Positions 40,260 through 55,500 of a stretch of 64,000 nucleotides of DNA are shown here, in pieces. The notes under the pieces were generated by a model, which ran no database searches, had not been told where the DNA came from, and saw only the letters and a program-made list of their open reading frames with translations. The translations under genes and the position numbers were made by a program. The DNA comes from Bugulina stolonifera (Eukaryota > Bryozoa > Gymnolaemata > Cheilostomatida > Bugulidae). The stretch covers positions 28,520,429-28,584,428 of the forward strand of contig OW285187.1 of NCBI GenBank assembly GCA_935421135.1. The letters are read 5' to 3'. Position 1 is the stretch's first letter; every line of letters starts with the position of its first letter.

Positions 40260-43200
40260 GATTTGTTCACAGGATATATGTACGAATATTCAGTACTACA
40301 TTAACGTGCAATGATTACATGATGTACATGTATGCATAACCTACTCTGCTGGTATACATAAGGTACAAGTACAAAATAAATCTTCTACTAGCTTGTGCTC
40401 TCTACAGCACCCGACCAGTAGGCATAGTGCTCAGGCTAGGTGTAAAAGGCTATTAAAGCCTATAAAATTTTAAATTATTTTGTCTGATTCATTTTGGCAG
40501 AAGTAAAAATTCAAAGGAATGTGAAAGAAACTTTCATTTCAAAGGATTTCAATAGAGTTGTTTCGCTAACATAAATCACCCTGTAAAATCTAACGAAAGT
40601 TGCTAAACACAAATGTCAAACATCATAGTTGTCTGAATTTAGATCGAACTTGGAATCATTGGTTAAAGGATAAACACGTATATAAGGAATTATTATCAAG
40701 GTATAATTTTATACTCGCTATGACTGACAGCTGTTCTTCCAATATGCATGTTCTACATGTTTAAACAGCCAATGCAGCATAAGTTTTCAGACCTGTGGGG
40801 TAGCCAACATTATCTATTCGACTCTCTTATCTTTTCTGCACACGAAGCTTTGGCTACATGGGGCCCATTACATCGGCTCACACGACTTTACGTTCTCACA
40901 GCCCCATTCGTCTTACTATCATGTTTCGTATTAATTGCTAATGTTTTAAATTCAATCGTTGTATATACATTTGCAGTGTTACAAATGATATGAATTGTTA
41001 ATTTGAATTACCAAGTTGAAATTGTACCTACATAAATATTGATATGAGTTTATCACATCACACTTACTTTAAATCATTGAATGGGGCCTTCTTGAGCTTA
41101 CTGATTATAAAACAACATTGATAATAAGAATTTGAGATTTTTGATATATAAGATGACTCTTTTACTATTGTCTATGTTTCAATAATACAGGGCAATATAC
41201 AGTTTTTATTGTCCTTTGCAGTTCATCGCAATTGTCTATCACGCAGTTTGGGTGAATGCAAATATTGACAATGGCTGCAGTTTAGTGTAGATTATGGTGT
41301 CAAAACAGAAATATATACTGCCACCCCACGATGTTAGACAGTTACAAATAATTACCTTCTATTTGTGATAAATGTAAATCTAGAAGTAGTTATATTGCAC
41401 TACTTTTCTAACCATTCTACTAACAAAAAATGAACAGCTCAAAATAAAATTGATGGGTCTGTTTAGGATGGAACGGTTAGCAATCAGTATACTGGTTTGT
41501 GGTCAAAACAGGATTGTACAATTATAATAATGTGACACTTTTTAATCCCTGCAGGTGGCAACCAAGTATTGGGTAAATTTGTGTAATTTGTGTGAGATGG
41601 GTGCAATGAGCATCTGAGAATATTTCGATCATGTTGTGTTTTATTGTTTGCACAAACGAAACAAGGTTCACCTCATTAATTCCAATGTGCAGAAGTATTA
41701 GTACTCCGATGAGTTCTCTGAGTTTGTCCATTGTCGTCAAATCTTGCAAATTATTTGTTAATCTATTGATTTGTGGCGATGTGAATACGTTTCAAATAGG
41801 CGACACAATGTTGCCTTCTACGTGTCTTTTGGCGTGTTTACCTGTGTAATGATATTTGGTATTCACGTATGCTAAGGCCCATTTGGTGATCACTGATTCT
41901 ATTAATTGATGAATATCAATGCCTGATACAAAATGTCTAAATACATCTAATTTTTATACATTATCACCGATAGCTAATACAACGATAGAGTCTTAACACT
42001 TACCTATTTGTTGCATATAGATATCTGTTATGGAAACTTAACGAAGTTCCCATGCTTGGCACTCATACAGATCCAAAATATGGTTGATATCCAGGACTGT
42101 GCCCATATTTTAAGCCAGAATAATATAATCTCATAAAGATATCATTTGAATCCAGTAGAAGATCAATGCGAATTGGTTTACTGAGGGGTTGTAATCCAAT
42201 ACAAGCAGCAATATATATTCACATATACAAGGTGTACAAGGTGTAAAATACTAATGTACTAGATTCCTCCTGATGACGAGACGGATTCGCTCTGAATATA
42301 AGTAATAGTATGTGTAGCAGTATTTATATCCAGTTGCCTGTATAATTATGATTCCATACGAGTAGTAGAAATATCCTTGCTTACTCTATGCATATCATAT
42401 GATATCTAGTGTGGCCCAAGTTTATGTATAATAATATAGTGTATATTATGGTGGTATACTGTATTGAATGAATACATCAACGCATTAGCCAATCACAGCG
42501 CAGTTGCTATTTATGAGGTTAACTATTTGTCACCTAATTGGATTCCTTTATCTGCTTATGCATTGCATCAATGAGTCGCTACAAAACTGCAAAAATCTCA
42601 ACAATATGTGTTTTTGAGCATTGACATATCTGTCTACTCTTATGACTTCACTATAAATGAGTTATAAGGTTTTAAACCCAAAATTACGCGCATTAATTTT
42701 GTGATTGGTGTCCTGTTTGTGTGACAATGCAGTTACACAACATTGTCTTTTTGGGCAAATAAATAACTTAAACAAAGGAAAAACCTTTACCTAAATATTG
42801 GTTGGAGAAACTTAGGTCAGAATGGCCTTATTTACCCAAACAAAAAGGGGCACACAATATTATTGCAAACACAATAGCACTATTTGGACACAAATAATAA
42901 GAATAATATAATATTATTGTGTATGTAATGGAACAGCCTCTCAATTCCGCAGAGTCTATATAGAACTTTGTAGAACTACATTTTTAACGAAACATGCACA
43001 CCATCAGCCAGTGTATTTACTATATTGACAACCCCGACCGCAACCTTGCAACCAGCAACCTTGCAGACATACAACTCAAATTAGTGATTGTTGGAAAATG
43101 GCAGTCAGAAAACAGATGTTTAGTAAGAGTGCGATTTCAAAATCGATACAATGCAAGAATAATTGCCTTCAAATGCCTTCAAATACTGAATGCTTTAGTT

Positions 43201-46200
43201 AGAGAGACTTCACAATTCAACCACTAAGCCGTCTGTGCCACTTGTATTAAATTGAGAAAACTTTGCAGCATGATATACAGTGTATATCGCAGAGTTTTAG
43301 AAAATGTCTTGTGAAATTAAAAGTGATCTTATAGCTATACTTGTAGGTCATTAACATGTATTTGTGCAAAAAGTAAAAATTTCAAAAGAAAGCAAGCAGA
43401 CATCAAAGTTAATTCCATACAGAATGCACTTTGTACAAATGAAAATTATGGGCAGAGAGGTAAGGCAATGCATCACAAACTTATTCTGTATAATTAATAC
43501 TACGGTCTATATTGTAGCCTACATTGTAGCCTATAGCATATACTATACAATAGTAAACAAATATTATTTATATAAACATTATTTAAATATCGACAAGTAC
43601 ATATTAATTACACCCCCTCCTCCTTGTGTTGGTCTAAATTTAGATCCACCTACTACAAATGTGAGAGCGTAAATCACAAGAGATAAATATGAAAATATTG
43701 AAATAATTATGTTTCATAATCAAGGAAAGCTACTATTTTACTTATTAAAGTGATACTTAATAACACTAGACAAATGAATGAAGTAAGATATAATATTTAT
43801 TTACTGTATTTTTAATGAAATAATCCAGATACTACATGTAATAATATAGTCTCTACTCTCTATACATATAGTTTGTAATGCGTGGGCAAGTGATACTTGC
43901 AACCTAATTTGGGCCTTTTGCGCCGGAAACTTCCATTGCACATGATTAATTAAAGAAGCAGAAACATTGGTGCAGCACAGTTGATGAAATACCGTGATTA
44001 GAAGTAATTTGCTTTTTTGACGTAGGGCAAGTAGATACAAATGTCATACCTATTGCTACAACCAGTCAAATATAACATAATTAGTTTTATAGTCAGATTT
44101 ATCATTTGATTGCACTATGTATGCAGGGGTAGAGGAAATATCTGCCTCTACACCTCATGATGCTATCTTATGCTCTATCTCAGCTTTGCTAGAGATATCA
44201 TATTATTATAACATAGTATTGTATCTAAGAAACCAAAGTCTAGGTAAGCCCCGGGCCAGTTCCTAGTTATCAGTCTAATGTATGTCTCTTTGGAGTAAAT
44301 ATTGCTGTGTAGTATTTCCAGATACCTTGGAATATAATTCATTGGCAGTTGGCCCAGTTTTAAGTTGAACTTTGGAACAAAGTATAAAGCCCAAAACTAT
44401 CCAAGCATTGTTGCATAGTACTACCAGGATAATTTGAACTAGAAAAGAATTAACATCAAAAATTTTATTAAATAACTTTTATTTGGCAGTCTGGGTTTGG
44501 GAAAAAATTGCTAAGAATTTAAAGATACAATTTTTGAATTTTCAATGATTAAAATAGAGTAAATTAGTTATTGAAATAGAATAATAAAAATAGTTGGACA
44601 TCATCAGCAGTATTATTCTCTCACATGCTCAGTAGCAAAAACATGATGTCATATTACACAAAGTATATACAACATTTAAAAAAATTCACTTTAAATGATG
44701 ACCAACAATTTGCTAGTGACACTTTGAGGAACTAACAATCGTCCAAAAGGAAGTTAGTATTATATGTACACCATGCTATCTGCTTGTTGGATTGAAAGCA
44801 TTACAATAATTGGTTAACGGGACTTTGATCTCAGTGGCATCAATTTGTCCACTCACTTATTTATCCTCCAGTTTTATCACCAACTGCTATAATCTCACCA
44901 ATTAGCTTAAACCTCAAGTGTTGCTCTGGGTACCAATCAAAGATACAAGTTTGTGTTAGGCCAGTGCACCCAATTTTGCTTGACCAACCAAATGATGAGT
45001 TTTTCACAGCATGTACCCCCTGCTCCCATATCTACACATAGGCTTTAAAGATGGAGAAAGAGATACGTGAATACCATCTGTTCAGTGTGACTTACCAGGA
45101 CTCAATGAAACATGAAACAGTAAACACGATGCATCAGATAGTAACAAAGTGGTATATTAAAGGATTAAGAAATACAGAGTCTTATAAATGAAAGATGCCC
45201 ATACACTAATGTATTTCAAGGGTATGAGTGGTGAACAGGCAGCTGCTTTTGTATGTTTCTTATTTCAAATCAATTGGTTTGAGAGCGAGTAAACCTTGCA
45301 AGGAGAACGATGACACGCAGTTAAACGTGATTAAAACTGCTTGATGGATAGTTGGTAGATAAACAGGACTACAAGTAGGTGCGTGAGAGAGAGGGAATGT
45401 AGAAAGTGTCACTGGCTAGCCAACTTCTAGCTGAATAAAATCGCCAACATCAAGTGTTTGACATCCAGCAAGTAACGGGTTTAATGCACTAGCTAAGACA
45501 ACAAATCAAGTGGCTATAATGTACCTTAGATTCTATAAACTTGTTGTCAAAATGGTTCGGATTGTTTTATAAATCTCTAATACAAATCTTATTCAATGAG
45601 TTACCCTTACTGAACCTAATGACCAAGAGAAATGGAAGCTGTTAGAAATTTTTCTTAGTTTGCTGACGGCATTCTTGTGTGACTTTGTAAAATATAATTG
45701 ATGATATAATTGACGCAAGGCTAACATAAAATTATGATAAAGGTATGTTAATCCTACACATTTAGCCTCTTGACAGTATTTGGATATTACTAAGTTTGTT
45801 TCAGAGTCCAAACTTTCCTCTTTAGATAGTGTCAGATAGGCAGACTATGTCAGCCAGTACCTGGCAGTCTGGAATACTACAAACTAATGAAAAGTTTAAA
45901 AAAATACAAATGTCCCGTTTGTAGTTATGATTTCATCACTGACAGAGATAATAGACCATTTAGTTATCTGCAATGTGGTGGCAAAGACTCTATCTCAATC
46001 ATTGACAGCGAACAAATGTGTGAAGTGTATACATGCAGATTAGAGATAACTGTGCATATTGCTGCAAGTAGTGCATCACTTGGCGGGTGGACAACTCACC
46101 CACCCGGAGGAAGTATGAATATTTGCTAAGATAAAGTGACAGGTATTAGTAGTAACAGCAGAAACCATTATAGCAGCGATGATAATGTCTTAAGACAACA

Positions 46201-46557
46201 GACGAGTGCAGAGGATTAAGATAATAGTTAGGCCTCTCACTATTAACATGCAACAACAACAAGACGTCAACATTGCAAATTCTACCTGCAACAAGTGAAT
46301 TGGTAAACTCTAAATCTGAGATGAATACAGATTAGACAGGTTGTGTAAGTGTAATTCTCAACTGGAGTATATATTTACATTGCCTATAACTAAACAGAAA
46401 AATTAAATTCTCCTATAAAACACTTCTGTGGTAAAAATTTTATCTAATAACTGGTAATGTAAATCGCGAGCCATTTATTTGCTCTGCGACAAATTAAAAT
46501 TATTTACAAAATCAGTTTGATAGGAAACTCTGTGAAATATAACCCACAGAGAAGAGT
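40260..46557. other. 6.3-kb intergenic region between the FGF-like and XPNPEP1 genes
   Basis: It must contain the FGF-like promoter on its left side and the XPNPEP1 3' UTR on its right. Only short open frames without recognised motifs were seen. One (45887-46129, plus strand) begins with a Cys-Pro-Val-Cys pair but has no supporting exon or second metal-binding pair. No RNA gene or intact transposon was found. Confidence 0.6.
46474..46479 (-). terminator. Poly(A) signal AATAAA of XPNPEP1
   Basis: TTTATT on the plus strand lies about 80 bp beyond the XPNPEP1 stop codon at 46560-46558, in the right orientation for its mRNA. Confidence 0.65.
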
Positions 46558-49500
46558 TTAACCAATGGGGGCTGTTTCCCTTAGCAACCAGTCCAACGCT
46601 TGCTGCTTCCCGGCTGACTTTAGCAGAGGAGATATAACATCACGGCATTTACTGTGATAGTTATTAAGCCATTCGATCTGCAAGAAAACATGTGACCATC
46701 AAGAATACAAACAAGATATTAAAGAAACAGAATGTCTTTTACTGTTTTCGGCATTTGATGATAGCTTCCACATGCACACAAAAGTTTCGATTATCAACAG
46801 AATGAAGTTTTAGTTTCCTACAGTTAAAGGGGAAGCTACGTGTAGTATGAGATGTGATGTAAAGAGATGAACTAAGTTGAGAGTAGAATAGACCGGAACA
46901 TATGATGTACACTTCATCAGTTATAGACTAAACCATTTAACCTATAACAATAGAATTGTGTGTTTAGTTGTTCACAGGTACTATTTGATTAATGCAATCA
47001 ACTCGAGGATGGGTATCAACATATCTATATAATGCTATAGGACTCTTGAGTGCAGTGGCAGCATCTACCAGGTATTTAGCAAGGCACAGTAGTGATAATG
47101 ACGTAATCATGTATTTGATTGTGACAAGTGTTCTCCACTGGTTAAGCACATTACCTTATTTGTTCCAGATCAACAGACCACTTGAAAAATTCACCTTGAA
47201 AGACGCATAATCATCAAAACTTTCTCTTTTATGTTTTAATGATATTTTGAAATGTCCAGCATTATTTTCTACGTGTATGCGAGGGGCGTGTAAGTGTAAG
47301 CGAGAGAACTTATTGATCCAAAAACCCTAGACAGCAAGTATAACCTTGACACCTCGTATATATTTTTTGGACAGCATTTTATTGAAATAATGCTCGTCGC
47401 TAATGTGTAGACGGATTCATACCGATGCCAATTGGCTAACAATAGGTTGATAATGTAACACTATAATGGCTGACCAATTAACCAGTGAACAGCTGAGAGA
47501 GTTAAACATATTATCAATTTGGTAGTAGCCGGTTAGTTTCTGGCTTCGGTATCAGTTAGTGCAGAATATCAGGCCTGAATAATGTTATACTAGCAGCCGG
47601 ACACATAGTCATAGGAAGTGTAACGTCTTGCTATTTATAAACCAACACTAATGTTTACTGTTTTTGCATAAGAGTAAAAAGGCGAAGACTGTCCAAATTT
47701 CAAAACTGCAGTTCCTTTCACATGCATTGTGGTGTAAGAGAAGGTGCATGAGAAGTGAATAGTATAGTGTAATAGAAGATACATGTATTAGTCAGGCTAA
47801 CCATCAGCAATTAATCTATTATAAGGTTATTGGAGGAAGGATGTATATAAAGATAAGAGAATTACACACACATACAGACATACACACATACACCATAAGA
47901 GAGATATATGATAGTGTGTAGTATAATAATATACAATCATGTAGTATAGTATACTACCACACCACCCCAGAGCACTCAATATGTGTCTGTACGGATGTGC
48001 TAACAGATGTACAACAGAGATAACTATATTGTCTGGGAACATAAGCATACTCTCAGTCAGTATAGCACACTGTAATTAATGAATGGAATAGGGACATGAT
48101 ATTGTACTTTGGTGTAACTGTTATATACACGTGTATATGTGTATATCTGTTACACTTGCGTATGCATTATACCTGTGTATGTATTAGTTATTACACTTGT
48201 ATATGTATAACACTTTCATATGTATATGTATTACACTTGTACATGTATATGTATTACATTTGTATATGTATTACACTTGTATATGTATGTAGTGCACTTA
48301 TACAGAGGTACTGCAAAGTAATGATTTTTATTCAGTAGGGAGACAATCCCACCTTGCATAACACAGGGTACATTCAGAACTCTGGCTAGTATGAACTCTG
48401 TTACTAGTATGAATGTAGTATTTATTGTAAGGGGCATTCTGTACTGTATTGATGACGTCTCAAACATGGAAGCAGATTGAGAGACAGGAAATAGGTTACG
48501 TGTAGAAATATTGGCTGATTTTGGAAAGGTTATATCAAGGGTGAGCTAGGAATGTAGTAACAGTGTAATGTGGGTAGAGAATCAGCAGGCTACTGTCTAA
48601 AAAGATAACCACCCGAAATGTTGACCCTTTCTTACCTCTTTATCAGTGAGCATTGTAGGGTCTATCATCTTACAACTAATGGGCACCAGTGTAATTGATT
48701 CCATTGTCAGGAACCCCATCTTCTTAAAGTTATACTGCAGAAGAACAAATAGTTATATATGATGCACAGCACAGTGGCCATAAAATTTTAGTTGTCATGT
48801 TTTCTGACGATATATTTTAGAATACTCATGATGCTAGATATAATATCATATGGTGATGCTGTACAATGGATGAAATCCTAAAGTTTAATAAATGAACCAA
48901 ATCAACTATTTTTGTATGCGGCTGTTTGACTGTCTATCAATTAAACGGAAGTATGCAGGAGACATGATGAGGGCGACACTGCCTGGTCTCGTTACGCTTA
49001 CGGCATCATTAGCCTGACTCACATCAAATGCAAGTAAAACGAGAGCGTGACTGATATCCGAGCCTCCGTTATACAAAATCACAAACTTTACCCAATTTAA
49101 TCATACAACTACCAACATTCGAACTGTTCTCACACTTTTTACAGACAATTAACGGAATTAGTGTGCAACGGCATTTGGGATACATAGAATTCCCTTCCTT
49201 GCTGACTCAAATTACTGAGTGAGTTAGAGTAATGAAATCACCATTCAGGAATGAGCTACTCAATGCATGAATAGTCCACATATGGTGTCAACAACTTGTT
49301 AATAATTACTTTTTAACTCAACAACTAATAACTTTCAGGAAGTTTTTAATGTAGCTCATGTGCCATTTAAACATGTGAAAGATATGGATAGTCGTGCAGC
49401 CTACCAAAATAATGTCATTTGCATTGTATACTGCACCTAAAATATTTATCCATGACACGTGGACCATATTCAGTTATAATCATAACATATTTACTGAAAC

Positions 49501-52500
49501 CGCCGAGAGGCCTATGCTAATTTTAGCATGGATAGACTAATGTTTATTATATTATATTACATAATAAAGAATTACATGACTTACTGTGGGATTGGCTTCC
49601 ACTATGAGCATACAGTTTTCTATACGGATACCAAATTGTCCGTCCTCGTAATATCCTGGCTCTGCAGAACAAGAAAGAATATAGTGGCAACACAGGGGAG
49701 ACAACATGCAAGTGTGATATGTTGTAAGAGAGATAACATACATATATTATACTATACAGGGGAGACAACATAGGTGTACTGTACTTTACAGGGGAGATGA
49801 CATATAGTTAGAGATGAAACATCCCTTTTTATATGCATGTATTATATACTGACGTAGCTACACACCACAACACATCCTAAAATATCCTGCAGCATTGCAG
49901 TTCTTAGTTCTGTTCAATTTCAAAATAGAGTTGATAGTTTATTTATATGTTCAGATATTTTACAACTTTTAATATTTTGAAATATGAAATAACTTGCAAA
50001 GTGTAAGCAAGGCATAGTCAGACTAGACACGTCAGCTCTGTACACTCATTCTAGAGGCAGGCAGCAGTACTTTTATTTCCTGGCTGAATGATATTGCATA
50101 ACAGATTTTGTATCTGAGAAATCAAGCTTTTATGATTGCATAACATAACAATATATACATTATTATGCTAACTACTTGAAGTGTGCCAATATTTTGAAAT
50201 ACATATGTGATTAGTTGATTAGTAGGAGTGAATATGATATAGATTATTTCGTATATGTGAATAATTAAAATAGGATAGGGTAGACTAACAAGGAAAAGCT
50301 CTCACGAAAATAGTCACATTTCACAAATTTTTATTTAAAAACATGGCAGCTTCCAAAGTTTGTGGTGAACAAGGGATTTCGTCATGTAATGGAATAGGAG
50401 TAATAATTGCCTATTTTACAATTAATATTAGCTATTATAACTAAGTTAACACCTGTCTTCTGCAACTAACATTTAAATGTTATTGTAAATTAAGTAACTA
50501 AAATGGAGTGGAGCTACATCATTTACAATCAATGGAATTAATCAGCATGGCCAGCTGCGGAAGACAGGAGAGATGAGTACAGACATGATTATAGAGAGAC
50601 GTACCATCTGTGACAATCATACCAGGTTCTAGAGCAACTTCTCCCATCCTGAACCTTGGGCCAATACCACATGGTCCTGCAATACATACCATATACATTG
50701 CGTCACTGGCACAGTCACATGGTATCCTACCTACTCATTCATTTTGATACAAACAAAAATCTAAACAAATTCTTCTGAGCAAAATTTTAATCATAGGAAT
50801 TTAAAAAACAAGTATAAAACAAGAAAGTAGTAGATACATGTAGGCCAATATAAAATCATTTCACAGTATATTCATACTACAACTATTAATGTATGACTAC
50901 CTTACATAACATAAAGTATTGTTAATTTATATTCGAGTTTGTAGGTTAACGTGTTAAACTTGGGCATAGATTTCCTGTGAAAGTCCAATGATATTATTAG
51001 CATTTTACTGGTTTCCTTTTGTGGAGAAATATGTAACAGTAGAAGATTTACCTACTAATCTCCATGTATATGGTCTAATCCCAGCACATTATACAGTGCT
51101 AGGTATTTCTGTACTAGGTGGCCTTCATTTCTCAATCAGCTGGTAAGCACTTAATTTTAGTAATAATGCAGTCTTGTATAGGAAAAGTAAGTTAAAGAAG
51201 ATTAAAAGTATAAATCATTAATTTTTTAAAAAAAGTTATAACTTTCTCCTTGTAAAGACAGAACAATTGTTTCATTTTGGCTTTAGATATATTATTTTAA
51301 CCACAGAGCAAGAGATTAATTTTCAATGTTATAAGTATTAATAATTGAGTTAGACAGTAGAATTAGTGAGTGTGGTACTACGTATCTCTCTCTCTAGGTA
51401 TGTGTGTGTGTGCCTGTGTCATTACCCAGGGTGGCTTAACTACATGAGATCAAAGTTATTGCATTTTGCACTAATTATACTCACCCATAAATTACATAAT
51501 TGTATTATTAATATGTTTTATGTAAAAATTAATCTGTCTAGCTACTTGTCCTCAACTGGTAGGAAAAGAGAGAAGATAGAAAGTTGCAACCCCAGATTGA
51601 GCTCTACTATTGGGTCTAGATTTCTAGCCTTATATTCTTAGAAGTCCTAAAGCTGATAGCCCTAGATTTTTTGCAAAAGTTATTTAGCATTTAGTTCTCT
51701 ATGGCGTACTCATTTTTCTCACAAGAATATAGGAGGTTTCATTTGACTTGGGCTGGTGATTTTGCGACATATGCACCGGAAGTGGGTCGGAAATCTTTTG
51801 ACCAAATTTGTCTGGGCCAAGAAATTTGGGTCATGAAGCCACTATAAGAGGAGAGGCAACGGAAGAATCATGTTTTTAGTCACTTAGTTTTTGAACTGGC
51901 TACCTGTCTGACCTACAGCATGGTATGTTCTAGAACTGTATTTAGACACTTTTCCGCCTACCAGCTAAACTGGTAGCGAATAAGTGAACTGCACATTCCT
52001 ATTTCTATAACTACAAGATAAAGATATCTTACAAGATAGTAGATTAATGAAACGTGTCTAAAATGTGTAGGAACACCGGCATAGATTGGATATAAGTCAG
52101 TGATATGTGGCCCACCCACCAACTGTAACACCAACAACAAACTCAAGTAATGAGGCAAGGTGAACACAATTTGTTACTTTACACAAATGAAATGAAGCAG
52201 AAACTTACCTTCATGTACATTAAGGAATACTTACCTTCATGTACATTAAGGAATACTTACCTTCATGTACATTAAGGAATACTTACCTTCATGTACATTA
52301 AGGAATACTTACCTTCATGTACATTAAGGAATACTTACCTTCATGTACATTAAGGAATGCTCCAACGCCGTGACCAGTGCCATGTTTGTATTCAAGGCCA
52401 GCCGACCAGAGGTGCATACGAGCAAACGAGTCGAGGGAACAGCCTTTAGTACCTCTTGGCCAGACAGCAGTAGCTAATTGAATGTGACCCTTCAGTACCC

Positions 52501-55500
52501 TGGTGTAACACTCCTATAGCATATATCTTGTTATGTAATAATTCAGTGTTTTACCTGTCATATAACTTATATCATGTACATGTACTACAGGATAAATATA
52601 CATATATCCATAGCAAATGAAGGAATATACGTTAGAAAAAGGCCTACCCGCTCATAAGCTGTTGGAGTGCCAAAGTGAACCGTCCTCGTCACATCTGTGG
52701 TTCCATCTCTGAAATTCACACACACATCCATATACAACCAATACATGTAGAGATCAATGCATCATTTGATACCTAGTGTTGCTATTGAGGTATAACATTA
52801 GTCTTCCAGAAGAGTGTATGACAAGAAACCAAGGTTGGGCTTTGGGTAAAAGCCCACAATCTACAGCACTGGTGAGTAACCTAAGGCTTGGTACTGGTGA
52901 GTAAAATCGAGTCTGTGGTAACCATAACTTAGTCTCACAAATATACTTATGAGGATATAATTACTCCATATGGCTGTAGACTACAAAATCTACATGTATC
53001 ACAACCTGTTGTATAGTCATGTGGTTATATACGCAGTTAACATGCAAACCATTAAAATAGTAATTAATTCTTTGCACTATATTATAATAGATAGCACCCA
53101 AACAGACAACCAAACCTACGGAACTGAAGGACTGCATGGGATAGAAAGCTGAACAATTGGGTAACAGATAGTCCTAGCGGTAGACTTGTCAAACGCAGTC
53201 TAATTAATATACCACTAGCAGAGCATTGCAGTGTCAACTCTGGCGTTTAAAAACCAATTTTGAATAATTAATGAAAATATGATGAATTCTTAGACATTTT
53301 TTGGCTTAAAACAGTAAATGACCTTAGAATTATTAAATTTTTAAGTACATGACACTTAATCATAATACAATACAATTCACACGAGAGTTGGATTATATCA
53401 ACCAAACCCACTAAGGAAGGAGAGTGAGAGACTGTGGCCATATATTGGCACTTGGACTGTAATTTATGGTAGTACTTTACTACTAAACACACAGATTCCT
53501 AGAAATATACAATATCAGTCTCACATGCAGCATGGAATTAGTGATTGTTGGACCAAACCCAGTACATACTATACCTATTACTGAGTGTAACTATACCTAT
53601 TACTGAGTGTAACTATACCTATTACTGAGTGTAACTATACCTATTACTGAGTGTAACTATACCTATTACTGAGTGTATACTATACTTATACTGAGTGTAT
53701 ACTATACCATTACTGTGTGTGTACTATACTTATACTGAGTGTATACTATACCTATACTGAGTGTATACTATACCTATTACTGAGTGTATACTATACCTAT
53801 TACTGAGTGTATACTATACCTATACTGAGTGTATACTATACCTATACTGCGCCCCAGAGTCAAGAAGGTAAATGCCTGCATTGTCAATGACTCTATCCTT
53901 GCCGGTTTCAGGTCTGAAAATTTTCAACCACAAGCATGATGCACCATTATTAACACAATATAAGACAATGTGTTCCCACAGTCTGTAACAGTTATAGCAT
54001 TCCACTATTACTTAAACTTGAACATTCAGTCACATGTGGTCATACAGAACAGTTGGCTAAAAAGCTACACTAGTAGCAGAATCAAGTAGTTCCAACCCTT
54101 ACTAAAGAACTGTGGAAACACTGAGATGTGAGCTCTATAAATACTAAGGCAATGAACTCTCTAAGAGATTCCAAGAAGTACCAGATCTTCAATAGCATTC
54201 GTTCAGATTGTTGTTAGAATTGGAAAAACAACAAAAACTAGGTTTTGTTTAACATTCATGGTTCTTACCCAAAACTTTAGTTGTGGCTTATTTCCCACAC
54301 AATAGCGAAGAACAAACATGTTTACCAATGAGCGTGGAATCATCGAATTTTAAGAAAGGTAGAGAACTTTCTCATTAGAATTAAGTAGTCTATTATGCTA
54401 GGAAAGACTAAACAAGTTGTAAGGTTGGAATATAAAATCTGAAAGACGATATCATGGACAGTTTTTAAAAAAATTTTGAATGAAATGTGCTATTAATGTT
54501 ATATGGTAGACATGGTAGTACACATGCACTTTATTATGATACATGTATCTAGTCACCTTGAGGTGTGACACAAAAAACCACCTGACTAAAGGTACCCCCC
54601 CCCCCTAGACTTACTTGTAGTGACAAATAGCTGCATTAGGTCCACTGCTAGATATAGTATCAAAGCTCAGGCTAATATAATCTTCCTGCTCCCTGGAATA
54701 TACAAGTATGTATACAATATTATATACATGTATCTTATCTAAAGGGTGTTACATAAAACAACAAGAACTTCCCTATTCAACTAACAATAAGGCTGATAGC
54801 TATCTCTCACACCTTCAGGGTATATTATGACATGAACATGCAGTATGTTTCAGGTGCTCTACGCAACAGGAAGAAATAGCTTGCTATTTCTAGTTGTTAC
54901 AAATGTACCATTCATCAAATTATTAGATGAAAAAAAGATTGTCGCGAATCTTATAGACTTTACAAAAAGTTAGAGGAGTACAATCATAGCATAACAAAGA
55001 AACAAGTACCAAAAAACAGGTTGAGTTAACAACACAATCATGATGAGCTATTTTAAGACTTTTTACCTAGAAATTGGCAAAATTATCTAAACAGAACAAA
55101 AACAATGAATATAAATAGGCAAAAGGACAATGGGAAAAAGTTAATCAAAATTACGCCTAATTAGCCTCAACTTCTTGCCTATACAATAACCATCAATTAC
55201 AATGAATAGAGGATGAAGTGGAGTCTAGTGGAGGTACCTCTTGATCTCTTCAAGCTTAGTGGCTGCTTCAGTCTCGGTCAGGTTGTTGTGTACCACCTGA
55301 ACATAAATAACTTTAATATGATGGTGATAAATTATCCACATCACTGACTCGCCTTCAGTGCTTTCACCTTATTTATGTAAAACATTGGTCAATGATACAT
55401 ATTAGAAAGACATAACTACTTCCATTCCAAAGAAATTCCATTAGTGTACATCTACAATATAACATGTAGGTACATGTATATGTACATTGTAACATATAAT

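Noticed and set aside
40748..40993. Plus-strand 81-codon frame with a hydrophobic C-terminal half
   Set aside because: No splice partners or family resemblance; AT-rich DNA commonly gives such frames.
45887..46129. Plus-strand frame with a CPVC pair resembling half a zinc finger
   Set aside because: Only one Cys pair is spaced like a metal site, there are no flanking exons or splice sites joining it, and no recognised family.
46992..47210. Plus-strand frame with hydrophobic stretches inside an XPNPEP1 intron
   Set aside because: It is antisense and intronic, matched by an equally long frame on the other strand, with no supporting features.
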